A stretch of DNA of 64,000 bases from Pseudobdellovibrionaceae bacterium (lineage in GTDB: Bacteria; Bdellovibrionota; Bdellovibrionia; Bdellovibrionales; UBA1609), in contig JACKAM010000001.1 in the NCBI GenBank assembly GCA_020635075.1, positions 558,001 to 622,000 of the forward strand, in the 5' to 3' direction. Of the stretch, positions 25,274-34,219 are shown one piece after another (within the stretch, counting starts at the first letter, position 1; each line of letters starts with the position of its first letter). Under the pieces are notes generated by a model. It was not told the origin of the DNA. It did not search any database and saw only the letters and a list, made by a program, of their open reading frames with translations. The position numbers and the translations under genes are program-made.

Positions 25274-25837
25274 ATGGAATCTACCCTTAGTCACGTTGCC
25301 TTCCTAGTCCCGTCTGTCGAAAATGCGGCAGCCCACCTAACGAGCCTCGGGATCGTCTGTGGAGAGCCAGAAAGCTTTCCGGGAGAGGGAACCAAGGAAG
25401 TTTACGTAGGAAGCTATGAGACCGAGAGTGGTCTTTTGCTCCTGCTCGAAGCCATTGCCGATGGGCCCTACCAAAGGGCCTTGAGCAAGCGGGGACCGGG
25501 ATTGCACCATATTGCCATTGATGTGAAGGATCTAGAAGCTGCGATCACTGAGGCTCAAGCGGCCGGATGGCAATTACATCCTGTCAGTGAGCATACGAGG
25601 CAGCACAATACGGCCTGGCTCTTTCTTAAGGGCATTCCCACTCTGATTGAAGTCAACCATGGTCCGATTTCAACTCGACCACTCAAAATCACCAGCCTCG
25701 AACTGCCCATTTCTCGACCGCAGCATTCATTATTTGCGGCGCTGGGAATTGGCGAGGTGATTAAACCCTGTGACTCGGCCCCTCAGATTGTCATTGATGG
25801 CCATTTAACTCCTTGGCAGTCCCTGGTCTTGGGTTGA
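25274..25837 (+). CDS. VOC-family protein, methylmalonyl-CoA epimerase-like N-terminus
   Basis: Residues 1-130 of 187 form a VOC domain. It starts LSHVAFLVPSVENAAAHLTSLG, continues YETESGLLLLLEAIADG and GPGLHHIAIDVKDLEAAI, and ends GIPTLIEVNHG, with His and Glu in metal-ligand places. The arrangement resembles methylmalonyl-CoA epimerase, but the extra C-terminal 55 residues and the absence of mutase genes nearby make that assignment only tentative. The next gene starts 45 nt later and may be co-transcribed. Confidence 0.8.
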   Translation: MESTLSHVAFLVPSVENAAAHLTSLGIVCGEPESFPGEGTKEVYVGSYETESGLLLLLEAIADGPYQRALSKRGPGLHHIAIDVKDLEAAITEAQAAGWQLHPVSEHTRQHNTAWLFLKGIPTLIEVNHGPISTRPLKITSLELPISRPQHSLFAALGIGEVIKPCDSAPQIVIDGHLTPWQSLVLG

Positions 25838-25882
25838 TACTCTTTGAATGTAAAAGGTGATGGGAACCGACGGAGGGATGCC

Positions 25883-26770
25883 ATGGGTCGGCTTATCAAA
25901 TTGCTGTGCCTTACGATAGTTATTGGGAGTTTTGTGGCTGAGGCGAAGGACAAGGTGAGAACCATTGAGGTCCAGGGGCATCGGGGCGCAAGAGCCATTT
26001 ATCCAGAAAATACCCTGGCGGGATTTGAGTATGCCCTCGGCTTAGGAGTCGATACTCTGGAGCTGGATCTGGCCGTGACTAGAGGCAATGTTCTTGTCGT
26101 GTCCCACGACCCTTTTCTTAATCCGGCGATTTGCCTGGGGCCTAAAGGTAAAAAGCTAGATCCGGAGAAGAAGATTCTCATTCGCCAGCTCACCTTTGAT
26201 GAATTGCAGAAGTACGACTGTGGTACCCTCAAGCATCCCGGGTTTGCTAAGCAAAAGCCCGTGCCCGGGCAAAGAATTCCCAGGCTGTCTCAGGTCTTTG
26301 AGATGGTGAAAAACTCAAAGCTCCCCCAGGCGAAATCGGTGAAGTTTAATATCGAAACCAAAATCGTCCCGGCCTATGCGGAACTCACTCCGACTCCGGA
26401 GGAGTTTGCCCGTCTGGTGGTCGAGTTGGTTAAATCCTACGATTTGATTTCCAGGGTAACCATACAGTCCTTTGATGATCGAACTCTGGTGGCGGCCAAG
26501 AAATTGGAGCCCAAGATCAAGACAGCCCTGCTGATCGCCTACAACCATGTAGATATGCTGGTTCTTGCCAAATCGATTGGTGCCGATATCATTTCGCCCA
26601 ATCATGAGTGGATTCTTGAGTCTGATGTGAAGACCTTGCAGCGTAAGGGAATTCAGGTGATTCCCTGGACGGTCAATGAGGCTTCTGCCTGGGATCGGCT
26701 GATTAAAATGGGCGTCGACGGCATTATCACCGATGATCCAGCGGCTCTTTTGCAGCATCTTCGACGCTGA
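25883..26770 (+). CDS. Exported glycerophosphodiester phosphodiesterase
   Basis: The start at 25883 follows GGAGGG; the longer frame begins at 25844. The 295-residue product has a signal peptide (LIKLLCLTIVIGSFVAEA). The GDPD signature follows: QGHRGARAIYPENTLAGF, LELDLAVTRGNVLVVSHDP, NIETKI, and a C-terminal VIPWTVNE and GIITDDP. Catalytic His pair and metal-binding Glu/Asp residues are present. It hydrolyses glycerophosphodiesters to glycerol-3-phosphate and an alcohol in the periplasm. A 37-bp hairpin lies 18 nt after the stop. Confidence 0.95.
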   Translation: MGRLIKLLCLTIVIGSFVAEAKDKVRTIEVQGHRGARAIYPENTLAGFEYALGLGVDTLELDLAVTRGNVLVVSHDPFLNPAICLGPKGKKLDPEKKILIRQLTFDELQKYDCGTLKHPGFAKQKPVPGQRIPRLSQVFEMVKNSKLPQAKSVKFNIETKIVPAYAELTPTPEEFARLVVELVKSYDLISRVTIQSFDDRTLVAAKKLEPKIKTALLIAYNHVDMLVLAKSIGADIISPNHEWILESDVKTLQRKGIQVIPWTVNEASAWDRLIKMGVDGIITDDPAALLQHLRR

Positions 26771-26788
26771 GGGTTCCGTCGTTGAGGT

Positions 26789-26878
26789 GACTATCTACTT
26801 TTTTGGATGCAATTGGCTATTGTGGATTGGTCAGGACCAACCCACAATAGCCAATTGCATCCAAAAAAGTAGATAGTC
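26789..26878. repeat. Large perfect hairpin with 37-bp arms
   Basis: The arms 26789-26825 and 26842-26878 are exactly complementary over 37 bp, starting GACTATCTACTTTTTTGG and ending at CTATTGTGG. The 16-nt spacer contains a further partial GGTC/GACC pairing. Unlike the GGTACC group its outer end is GGTGACTATC. It lies between the phosphodiesterase stop and a separate terminator. Confidence 0.9.
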
Positions 26879-26922
26879 AGCCAATGGAAAACCTAACTTT
26901 ATTACAATGGGCCTCTGCCGCT

Positions 26923-26940
26923 CCCCCGCGAGGGGGTTTT
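26923..26940 (+). terminator. Possible rho-independent terminator
   Basis: CCCCC-GCGA-GGGGG is followed by TTTT, 150 nt after the phosphodiesterase gene and 50 nt before the PLD-like gene. Confidence 0.5.
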
Positions 26941-26990
26941 GGGTTAGGCTCCGCCTGTCGAATCAGACACACAAAATGGGCGGGGGCAAG

Positions 26991-28319
26991 ATGATCAAAT
27001 TATGTCTATTGGTGTTGGTGGGACTTTCCCAAGGCATGAGTGCATGGGGGGCGAGACTTCAGGACTCGGAGTTCTTTGATTATGACCTGCGCTTCACCAA
27101 CCCCTCCTGTCGAACCTATTACTATCCTCGTGGGGTCACCAGTAACTCGGGTGAGAGTCTGCGGGCAAAACCCAAAAATGCCTTTTGTTCGTCATCTGAT
27201 GCGAGTAGGTCGGCTGCACGAAAAGGGAGTCCTGAGTATAAGATCCTGGAGTGGATCAATAGCCCTGAGACTAAGGAGATCTTTTTTACTTTCCTATCCT
27301 TCTCCAACGGTCGGGTGGCAGAGGCTCTCTGCCAGGCTGCTAAGCGTGGGGTAAAAATCACCTTTTCCATCGACACGCCAGTGGGAACTCCTGAAGAGCA
27401 AGAGAGAAAAGTGGCCCGGGCCAAAGAGCTTGAACAGTGTCGCCCTCGTGGTGGTGGGCCAGGCCCCACTTTTCTCACTCGCGGTCATGAGGGCGGTATT
27501 TTGTGGTCCCACAACAAACTAATCATTATCAATCCTGGCTCTAAAGCCAAATATCAGTTGGCCTACGCCAGTGCTAATTTGTCCTCAGGGACGGTCACTC
27601 ACCATGAGAACTGGCACTTTGTGACCACCCATGCTTCAACTTACTTTGCCCAGGTCCACAAGTGTCTGATGAACGGCATGATTGATTATGGCCGAAGCGA
27701 TTCAGCCTATAGCCGATACATTCAGAATTGTCGGCGGGCGATCGCAGCGGATGAAGAATCTGACATCAAAGTGTTTTTGGTTCCGGGTGAGGGAGAACAG
27801 GCCGAAGAAGCCATTGTCGACAACCTAAAAGCTGCGCGCAGCGTGGATATGGCCACTCATCGCTTTTCATTGAGCAGTCTCAGGCGCGTGCTTCGGGATA
27901 AGCTGGCGCAGAGTGGGTTTTCGGCTAGGCTGATTGCTGATGACGATGTCTACTGGGAGGGCACCAATGGCGAGGACATCAGCCCCAACACTCCCAGTGA
28001 GTTCCGTAACCTTAAACGCCTGGAGCGGCGGGGATTGGATCTTAAGTACATGGAGACCAATCACTGGGAGCGGCAACTCCATCACAACAAGTTTATCATC
28101 TTTGATTATGCTGGAGACAGACAGGACAAGGTCTTTACTGGCGCCGGCAACTTCACCGGCAACGCCTTTTCTGTGAACTACGAAAACTACTATCTGATCT
28201 CAATCCCACAGGTAGTGGATCAGTTCAAAAAGCAATACCGCTATATGTGGGACCGATTGGCAACAGCTGAGCAGGACCTGCCCAGCGAGAATGTGGAGCC
28301 TGGCAGAGGGTCCAGATAG
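26991..28319 (+). CDS. Exported phospholipase D-like (HKD) protein
   Basis: The ATG at 26991 follows a GGGCGGGGG site and opens a signal peptide (MIKLCLLVLVGLSQGMSAWG), giving 442 residues. There are two HKD half-sites. The first reads SHNKLIIIN, with Asn where Asp is usual, followed by YASANLSSG. The second is canonical, HHNKFIIFD with GAGNFTGN. PLD-fold enzymes use one His from each half. Both His and Lys are present, so phospholipase, nuclease or synthase activity outside the cytoplasm is possible. The N-terminal region has a Cys-rich NPSCRTYYYPRG start. Confidence 0.9.
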   Translation: MIKLCLLVLVGLSQGMSAWGARLQDSEFFDYDLRFTNPSCRTYYYPRGVTSNSGESLRAKPKNAFCSSSDASRSAARKGSPEYKILEWINSPETKEIFFTFLSFSNGRVAEALCQAAKRGVKITFSIDTPVGTPEEQERKVARAKELEQCRPRGGGPGPTFLTRGHEGGILWSHNKLIIINPGSKAKYQLAYASANLSSGTVTHHENWHFVTTHASTYFAQVHKCLMNGMIDYGRSDSAYSRYIQNCRRAIAADEESDIKVFLVPGEGEQAEEAIVDNLKAARSVDMATHRFSLSSLRRVLRDKLAQSGFSARLIADDDVYWEGTNGEDISPNTPSEFRNLKRLERRGLDLKYMETNHWERQLHHNKFIIFDYAGDRQDKVFTGAGNFTGNAFSVNYENYYLISIPQVVDQFKKQYRYMWDRLATAEQDLPSENVEPGRGSR

Positions 28320-28391
28320 CAGGGGCTAGTCCTAGGTCCGAATCCGGTCCGTCGGCATTATATGGATGCACCCGTGGACCGATCAGGATGA

Positions 28392-29867
28392 GTGAAGTAC
28401 CCGGGATTTATTCGCAATTTGGCTTTTCTCCTCGTTCTATGGGGGATGATGCCCACCTCTCTATGGGGAAGGGGCAATGATGCGGCCGATCCCGAGCCGA
28501 CTGCAGAGTTGGCGGTGGGATACTCTTCAAGTAGTCGTAAGATCCCAGTGTCTGGCACTCAGTTTTCTCTGGCTGAAAGCGAGGAGACCTTAATATCTGC
28601 TCAATTACCCGGTGGCACGCAGGTTGAAGTGAAGAGCTACGACCTGCTCTACGCCCGAGTGGTGGACGGCCACCTTGGTCAGGCCACGGTCGGTGCCAGT
28701 GGCACCCACACTTGGGATTACTCCCAAGCCTTAAATGACATACTTAAGGAACATGGAATTGAGGAGACCGCCCCGCCAGGTTCGGTGATCATTAATGGCA
28801 ATGTGGAGCTCAAGGCCAGTCTGTCAGCCTCTCTTATTGGGAAAATCGAAAAAGAAGGGGAGGTGGTTCTGTTGCGCTCCCCATTGGGCAAGAACTCGGG
28901 ATTTTATGTGGCCTACGGTCTCGAACAGCGGGAAGCTGAGCTTGTTGTCGCCGTCAAGTCGGTAAAAGTGTCCTGTGATGAACTGTCTGCAAGTTTGTCT
29001 CTGACTCATGTTACAGAGGATGGTTCAGACACCAAGTCATCAAGCGGGACTTACAACTGTGGTGGCGCAACCAGCAGTGCAATTAACAGGCAAATCCTAG
29101 CTGACGTGAGTGAGGAGAACACGCGAGTTGTCACGGTTGAGACCTACGCCATCTTAGGAATTGGCTACCGATCGCCAGAGGGAAGTCACTTTGAAGTTGT
29201 GGTAAAGCCAGATTTGGAGCGGTCCTACGATATTCGCCAGGTCCCAAGCGAATTTTATGGTACGGAGGAGGGAAGTGATATCCCCTTTTCCATATCCGGC
29301 GAGTTTCGCCGGCCCAATTTTAGCATTGGCGGAGGTGTTGAGGCAGACACCTTTAATGGCAATTGGTGCTCGATTGCAGCTCATGCATCGGCCTCGGGCA
29401 GGGTTGGCCGGCTCTCTTTAGGGCTAGAGAAAATGGTGTCGGCAGACTTGGCTTCGATCAAAGATGAAACCAGAATTCCCATCGGCATCAGTATTGGCCA
29501 AGACCAGCTAACCATCACCCCAGCCGTGACTCGCACGAGAGTCGCGGCATTGAAGTTGAGTGCTAAGGAGGATTGTGCAACGGATACTGGAGGTTCAGGG
29601 TACAGCCAATACTCGACAGCTGCTTGTTACAGCTTCACCCCGGCTGATGAAGACTTTAAGGAAGACCAGGAGTACAGAAGCCTCTCCATTGACTACAGCA
29701 GGCCAAACAAATGGAGCGGAGGGATTACTTACACTGAAGATGAGGGACTTACAGAAATTCAGTCCCACAAGAACCTTGACCGCAGCTCTTCCGTATTTCT
29801 CTCTCTTACCCGCGAGAGTGAGGATTCGAGTGCCTTGACGGTCCGCTTTAACAAAAGGTTTTTCTAA
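28392..29867 (+). CDS. Putative outer-membrane or surface beta-rich protein
   Basis: It starts with GTG 72 nt after the PLD-like gene. The 491-residue product has a signal peptide (LAFLLVLWGMMPTSLWG). The mature chain alternates polar and hydrophobic residues in many strands and ends with a Phe (VRFNKRFF), as outer-membrane barrels recognised by BamA do. The C-terminal 200 residues look like successive barrel strands. The family is not recognised; barrel topology is inferred. It is probably co-transcribed with the PLD-like gene. Confidence 0.7.
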   Translation: MKYPGFIRNLAFLLVLWGMMPTSLWGRGNDAADPEPTAELAVGYSSSSRKIPVSGTQFSLAESEETLISAQLPGGTQVEVKSYDLLYARVVDGHLGQATVGASGTHTWDYSQALNDILKEHGIEETAPPGSVIINGNVELKASLSASLIGKIEKEGEVVLLRSPLGKNSGFYVAYGLEQREAELVVAVKSVKVSCDELSASLSLTHVTEDGSDTKSSSGTYNCGGATSSAINRQILADVSEENTRVVTVETYAILGIGYRSPEGSHFEVVVKPDLERSYDIRQVPSEFYGTEEGSDIPFSISGEFRRPNFSIGGGVEADTFNGNWCSIAAHASASGRVGRLSLGLEKMVSADLASIKDETRIPIGISIGQDQLTITPAVTRTRVAALKLSAKEDCATDTGGSGYSQYSTAACYSFTPADEDFKEDQEYRSLSIDYSRPNKWSGGITYTEDEGLTEIQSHKNLDRSSSVFLSLTRESEDSSALTVRFNKRFF

Positions 29868-29895
29868 GGAAACAGATAGAGCCGCTTTCTAACTG

Positions 29896-29929
29896 CCGCG
29901 AAAATCGCGACAAAAACTTCGGTTTTTTA
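29896..29929 (+). terminator. Probable rho-independent terminator
   Basis: A CGCGA-AAA-TCGCG hairpin is followed by a second stem AAAAAC-TTCG-GTTTTT ending in a T-run, 30-60 nt after the stop at 29867. Confidence 0.55.
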
Positions 29930-30041
29930 TCTGACCTTGATGTGGGAAGCTATCAAAAGAACATCAACCCTAGGGACCCAACTCGTACGTTCAAAGCCCT
30001 TACATATTAATCGCGTTCCATTGACTTCGGGGGAGGGATAC

Positions 30042-31463
30042 ATGGAATTCCAATTGCCAGGGGCCAGAAGTGCCCTTTGTTTCCGACTATTGTTCGTAAG
30101 CTTCTTAATGATAGCAAGCCTGGGATGTGGTTCTGAATATCAGGTAAAGTCTCAAGAGGGAGAGCGGGAGAGAGTGGCCAGGGTGGACCAGCTGTTTTCA
30201 ACCGTCCTGTCTTTACGAGTCGGGGTTCGTCAGATCCGCGATCAAGAATTGACCGGGTTTACCAAAGCTCAGGAGATCCAACTAAGGCGCCTTGCCCTAG
30301 GGGCTGAGTTTCTCGATATAGATCAAGATGGTAAAGGGGATCGAGTGATCCTCCGTCCCAAGTATCTAACTTTCTATTACGGGAATGGGTCCTCAAGATC
30401 GGTGAAGCTTTCCAACGATGACCTGGCGATTGCCACGGATTTTGACGTGGTTTATCTAGGAAATCAGGCAAATCGTCCGTCCTTTGTGGTCTCAATGGTG
30501 CGTCCCATCCAGAGTAACCCTGGCTTTGTAGGTGGCAGTAGCTGGTTTGGGCGGAGTCAACAGGTCCTGATAACAAATGGTCAGTCTGGCATGACATCAA
30601 GAGTTTTGAATCTGAGCATTCTGGGGAGAGGAGTTCGGTGTACGAAACTTGGCTTTTATTCGGCGGCAAATGTCCTGTGTATGTTTGCCTCCTATGGGGA
30701 TTCTAACTGGGTGTCCAATTCGACTCTCCTAGAAATCAGCCCAAATGGTACGACCGTTGATCGTACTCATTCGAGTGGGCTGAATATGTTTGGTGGAAAA
30801 ATGGGGCGCAGGTACTCCAATAGCGGAGCCAATGCAAATTACCAAAATGGCCTCTACATGATGGGGTTTGCTTGGGTGGACCTCAATGGGGATGGACTGC
30901 CGGATCTGGTCGGTAACGGCCAACATTCTCAAATGTTCTCCGCGGTAATGAAGAGAGAAGGATCAGGATTCCGCTTTATAAATGCCAAATGGTTTGGACA
31001 GGTTGATGAATATATGGGCCTGTCTTCAATCGAGGATAAAGGCTTCCCTTGCGTTTACGTCAATATTGAACGGAGGGAAAGTAGGAGAAAGAAGGGCGAT
31101 TACCTAACCTGCTATGACAAGCTGGCTGGTAAGTGGAATCTCCCGCCCATGCCCAATTCAAACTTTGATAACGGCATTCAGCAGGGATTGATTTCCTACC
31201 TGGAAGGGCGGAGAAGGATCAAGTTTTTCAAGATTGGCCCCTCATTCTACACGAGCACTATAGCTGTCTTAGGTTCTGGTGAGCGAAAATCCATGTTGCT
31301 GAAGATGACTCCTCGGTGGGTTGAGGTCGAAGAGCCGGAAGCCACCAATCCAATCCTGCCCCGAATTCCTATCAATCCAAATCCAGGAGGGTATTTAGTA
31401 CCCCAGCAGCCCCCAATGTATGTCTTTCCCCCGGGTCGACTTCTGCCGGGAGGTTACATATAG
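30042..31463 (+). CDS. Lipoprotein with FG-GAP/EF-hand-like calcium-binding repeats
   Basis: The ATG at 30042 follows GGGGGAGGG, giving 473 residues. The signal peptide ends in a lipobox, FLMIASLGC-GSEY. Two DxDxDG loops are visible, DIDQDGKGDRVIL and DLNGDGLPDLVGNG, the pattern of FG-GAP/VCBS propeller blades that bind calcium. A Pro-rich tail ends the protein. Likely an outer-membrane lipoprotein with a propeller domain, as in adhesin or integrin-like proteins; ligand unknown. Confidence 0.82.
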   Translation: MEFQLPGARSALCFRLLFVSFLMIASLGCGSEYQVKSQEGERERVARVDQLFSTVLSLRVGVRQIRDQELTGFTKAQEIQLRRLALGAEFLDIDQDGKGDRVILRPKYLTFYYGNGSSRSVKLSNDDLAIATDFDVVYLGNQANRPSFVVSMVRPIQSNPGFVGGSSWFGRSQQVLITNGQSGMTSRVLNLSILGRGVRCTKLGFYSAANVLCMFASYGDSNWVSNSTLLEISPNGTTVDRTHSSGLNMFGGKMGRRYSNSGANANYQNGLYMMGFAWVDLNGDGLPDLVGNGQHSQMFSAVMKREGSGFRFINAKWFGQVDEYMGLSSIEDKGFPCVYVNIERRESRRKKGDYLTCYDKLAGKWNLPPMPNSNFDNGIQQGLISYLEGRRRIKFFKIGPSFYTSTIAVLGSGERKSMLLKMTPRWVEVEEPEATNPILPRIPINPNPGGYLVPQQPPMYVFPPGRLLPGGYI

Positions 31464-31659
31464 AGATCAGATCTCTGTCAGCCAGAAAAGTATAGCCGCC
31501 GATGACTGAGTGGCAGAACTTCGGGCACGCCCCTGAATGTGCTCTTTTCTTGAGCCAACTCTGAGATTTCTAGCTACCGATCGTCCCGAATAGGTGCACG
31601 AAGGGGCTCGGGGAGGGATTCGGAAGATTGCAGAGCGAGGAGAATCTTTTGATCCAAGC

Positions 31660-33396
31660 CTAGCGAAACTGCAGGTGGATGTGGCTCTGTCCCGTGTATG
31701 GTGAAACTGCCTTTCGCCTTTTTTCCGGGTTCTTCCATTCGCCGTTTAGAGCGGAGTGGATGTAGATGTGGGTGACTTGGGAGAGGTCGACCTCCTTAAT
31801 TGGGTTGTCAGGGCAATCTCCTTTAAACAAGTGACTGGTTTTCATCTTCATGTGATAGGCATTCACACAGTTGCCGATCATCTGGCCGGATTTAAGGCGA
31901 AGATCCAATGAATACTCGGCGGTTTCAATCTTGTCCCAGCTCAACTGCACCTGACTTGGAGGTGGGGTTGAGGATTGTTTTGCCAGTGGACGAGAGAACA
32001 AAGTCAAAGGGGTCCCGGCTAATGCCGCTCCAGTTCCATAGACACGGTCGCCAATGACTTCGATATTGCCCCAGTAAAGAGCTCCGGCAGGAAGATTGCC
32101 CGGGTTGTACTTGCGCTCGTCGAGAGTGATGATTTTTTGTATCTTTTGCCCCTGGTCATCGAGAAACCGAATGCGGTATTTGGTGTGATTGGAGTAGACC
32201 TCGGTTGCAGCGAGGAGAATCTGCCCGTCGTAATTTTTGAGATAGGGAAGCCCTACGGCCTGGGCCCCCAAGGCATTTTCGCCAATCATGGCCCGCCGGT
32301 TGGACCAGTTCACGCCATCCGTCGAATCCATCAGAATAATTTGATCTTCTCCGCCGCCAAGGGACTCAAAAGTCATGTGGTACTTTTGCGTTTTGGGATG
32401 GCGGAGGACAACGGCCATACCATCGCGCCGGCCCTGTCCCGGGCAATGCCCGATTTCTTTGTCGAGCACCGTTTTGTTGGTAGTCATGTTAAACTTGGCC
32501 AGGCGAATAACTTGGCCACAGCTCTTCTCGTGGGCGGTCGCTTCATCGGCATAGACCAAGTAAATGTCATTGCCGCTGATTTTGAAGACAAAGGGCTCGG
32601 CTGTACCTTTACCATCATCGCCGCCATTGACGCTGTTGTGGACGCAGATCTCATTGACAATGCCGTAGTCTTTGCCGCCGAAACCAGAGAACTGGATACT
32701 TCCTTTGTCGATGTCGCTACTTCTCTTGATGCGGATCTGCCAGCGTTTACCTCCTTGCCCCGGTTTGGCCGGCAGGGATTGGTTGGGATCACCGTCAAAT
32801 TGGCAGGTGTCTTTGTCACCCACCACGACGTAGGGGACATAGAGTCGGCGGTTGTGAATGTAGCCATCCGCATTTTCCACTCGATGGCCGCAGGCCACAT
32901 CCACATTGGTGGCAAGGCGAAAGTTGTGGAGTCCTTCGCTTGAGGACTCAAGGAGTCTGACTGTCCTCATGCCCTCGCTGCAGCCTTGAGAGTTCACATT
33001 GTCTTTGTAGGGCCAGTTGGCACCCGTGTGGACGATAAGGAAATTTCGCTTTGAAGTTTGATCGTGGATAAGTCGAGGGTATGAAATGCGTTTGCCACTG
33101 GTTTGGGCGCCGAGAAGATGAATGTCAGTGCCATCGAAGTTTGTTGTGGCTTGATACTGGGTGATCCCGCCGCCGGTGAGGTCGGAGGGGAGAAGCAGTT
33201 TATTTGGGTCTAGTTGATTCTTACTTCCTCCTTGGCTGGGAGATCCCCCTCGTCCACCGGCAAAAGACTGTTCCGACGGAGACGAGTGTTGAATTTGAGT
33301 TGCGATTTGAAAGCCCTCTCCGCAGCCAAAGAGCTGAATGGGCACTGCCAATCCTAATAGAATTTTCCACCAATTGAATTCCTGAAGACGAACCAT
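31660..33396 (-). CDS. Lipoprotein, probable beta-propeller, function unknown
   Basis: The 578-residue product has a lipobox (VPIQLFGC-GEGF) and a Ser/Gly-rich linker (SFAGGRGGSPSQGG). The main body resembles five-bladed propellers of glycoside hydrolase type: RISYPRLIHDQTSKRNFLIVH, then ADGYIHNRRLYVPYV, then YHMTFESLGGGEDQIILM, then SYLKNYDGQ-like blades. A C-terminal beta domain has two Cys (GNCVNAYH, KGDCPDN). Carbohydrate binding or hydrolysis is plausible but unproven. It is transcribed alone. Confidence 0.75.
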   Translation of the reverse strand: MVRLQEFNWWKILLGLAVPIQLFGCGEGFQIATQIQHSSPSEQSFAGGRGGSPSQGGSKNQLDPNKLLLPSDLTGGGITQYQATTNFDGTDIHLLGAQTSGKRISYPRLIHDQTSKRNFLIVHTGANWPYKDNVNSQGCSEGMRTVRLLESSSEGLHNFRLATNVDVACGHRVENADGYIHNRRLYVPYVVVGDKDTCQFDGDPNQSLPAKPGQGGKRWQIRIKRSSDIDKGSIQFSGFGGKDYGIVNEICVHNSVNGGDDGKGTAEPFVFKISGNDIYLVYADEATAHEKSCGQVIRLAKFNMTTNKTVLDKEIGHCPGQGRRDGMAVVLRHPKTQKYHMTFESLGGGEDQIILMDSTDGVNWSNRRAMIGENALGAQAVGLPYLKNYDGQILLAATEVYSNHTKYRIRFLDDQGQKIQKIITLDERKYNPGNLPAGALYWGNIEVIGDRVYGTGAALAGTPLTLFSRPLAKQSSTPPPSQVQLSWDKIETAEYSLDLRLKSGQMIGNCVNAYHMKMKTSHLFKGDCPDNPIKEVDLSQVTHIYIHSALNGEWKNPEKRRKAVSPYTGQSHIHLQFR

Positions 33397-33503
33397 GATT
33401 CCCTCCTCGTTGTGGTTCCATCTCCCCTATTTGTTGTTCCCGCAGATTCAGTATCTAGCGAAGTGAAATCATAGCGAACTGATATTAACTGGGTGGTAGG
33501 GAG

Positions 33504-33944
33504 TTAAACCAATTGGAGGTAGACCCACTCGGCGATAAGCCCTTCGATAAACCAAATCGGTGCGTATTCAAGACAAACCAGACCGTGGATTTGAAAGCGC
33601 TTTGGGCTACCAACACCATCCTCTGTGGTTTGTGAGTAGTCCCAGGGGGCCACCCCGGCAATTAAGCGCACGAGAAATCCCGATACATACTCCCAAGCGA
33701 GAATAAGGAAGGAATAGAGGAGTCCGCGAATCCACCAAGGCGATGAACCAAAATACTCCTGAACCAGCATGACGATAAAGACCACAGCCCCATAGATCGG
33801 GAACATCCACAGCGAGGACCGTCCTTTCAAGCGGCGGTCCTTATGCTTGATGGAATCAATGAGCCCCGTCCAAAAGACCTCGTGGGCGACTCCACCAAAG
33901 GAAAACAATAGAAACAAAGCTGTTGTACTCATAGGGAACCACAT
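33504..33944 (-). CDS. Small integral membrane protein, PF06541-like (putative ABC-transporter type IV)
   Basis: The 146-residue product has four hydrophobic segments. The conserved patch is AWEYVSGFLVRLIAGVAPWDYS, then QIHGLVCLEYAPIW, which resembles the E-x-G...WDYS...G-hG motif of the PF06541 membrane family. The start is uncertain: the ATG at 33944 has AAAGAG almost touching it, and a second ATG lies at 33932. The biochemical role of that family is not established despite its name. Confidence 0.68.
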   Translation of the reverse strand: MWFPMSTTALFLLFSFGGVAHEVFWTGLIDSIKHKDRRLKGRSSLWMFPIYGAVVFIVMLVQEYFGSSPWWIRGLLYSFLILAWEYVSGFLVRLIAGVAPWDYSQTTEDGVGSPKRFQIHGLVCLEYAPIWFIEGLIAEWVYLQLV

Positions 33945-34219
33945 CTCTTTCGTTGCCAGCCGTTTCCCACCCAGGTGTCAGTATGCAGGGCCCACATGGG
34001 AATCACAATTGCCAAAAGGGAACTCGATCGCGCCGTCGAGGAGCCTCATAATATGGCGTAATTTCAGTATTTTACCGATTGTAACCAGCTTTGAATAGGC
34101 CATTTGACATCGAGCGTTAATGGAGCTAAAACAGCCCAATTATTGAAGTCTTGGGTCTTTATGATTGGTCGTCCTAATGCTTACCCAGGTTACATGTGAG
34201 CTAAATCAAGGAGTCACGA

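Noticed and set aside
32137..32943. Plus-strand open frame of 268 codons
   Set aside because: It is antisense to the lipoprotein at 31660-33396 and has no ribosome site or known domain.
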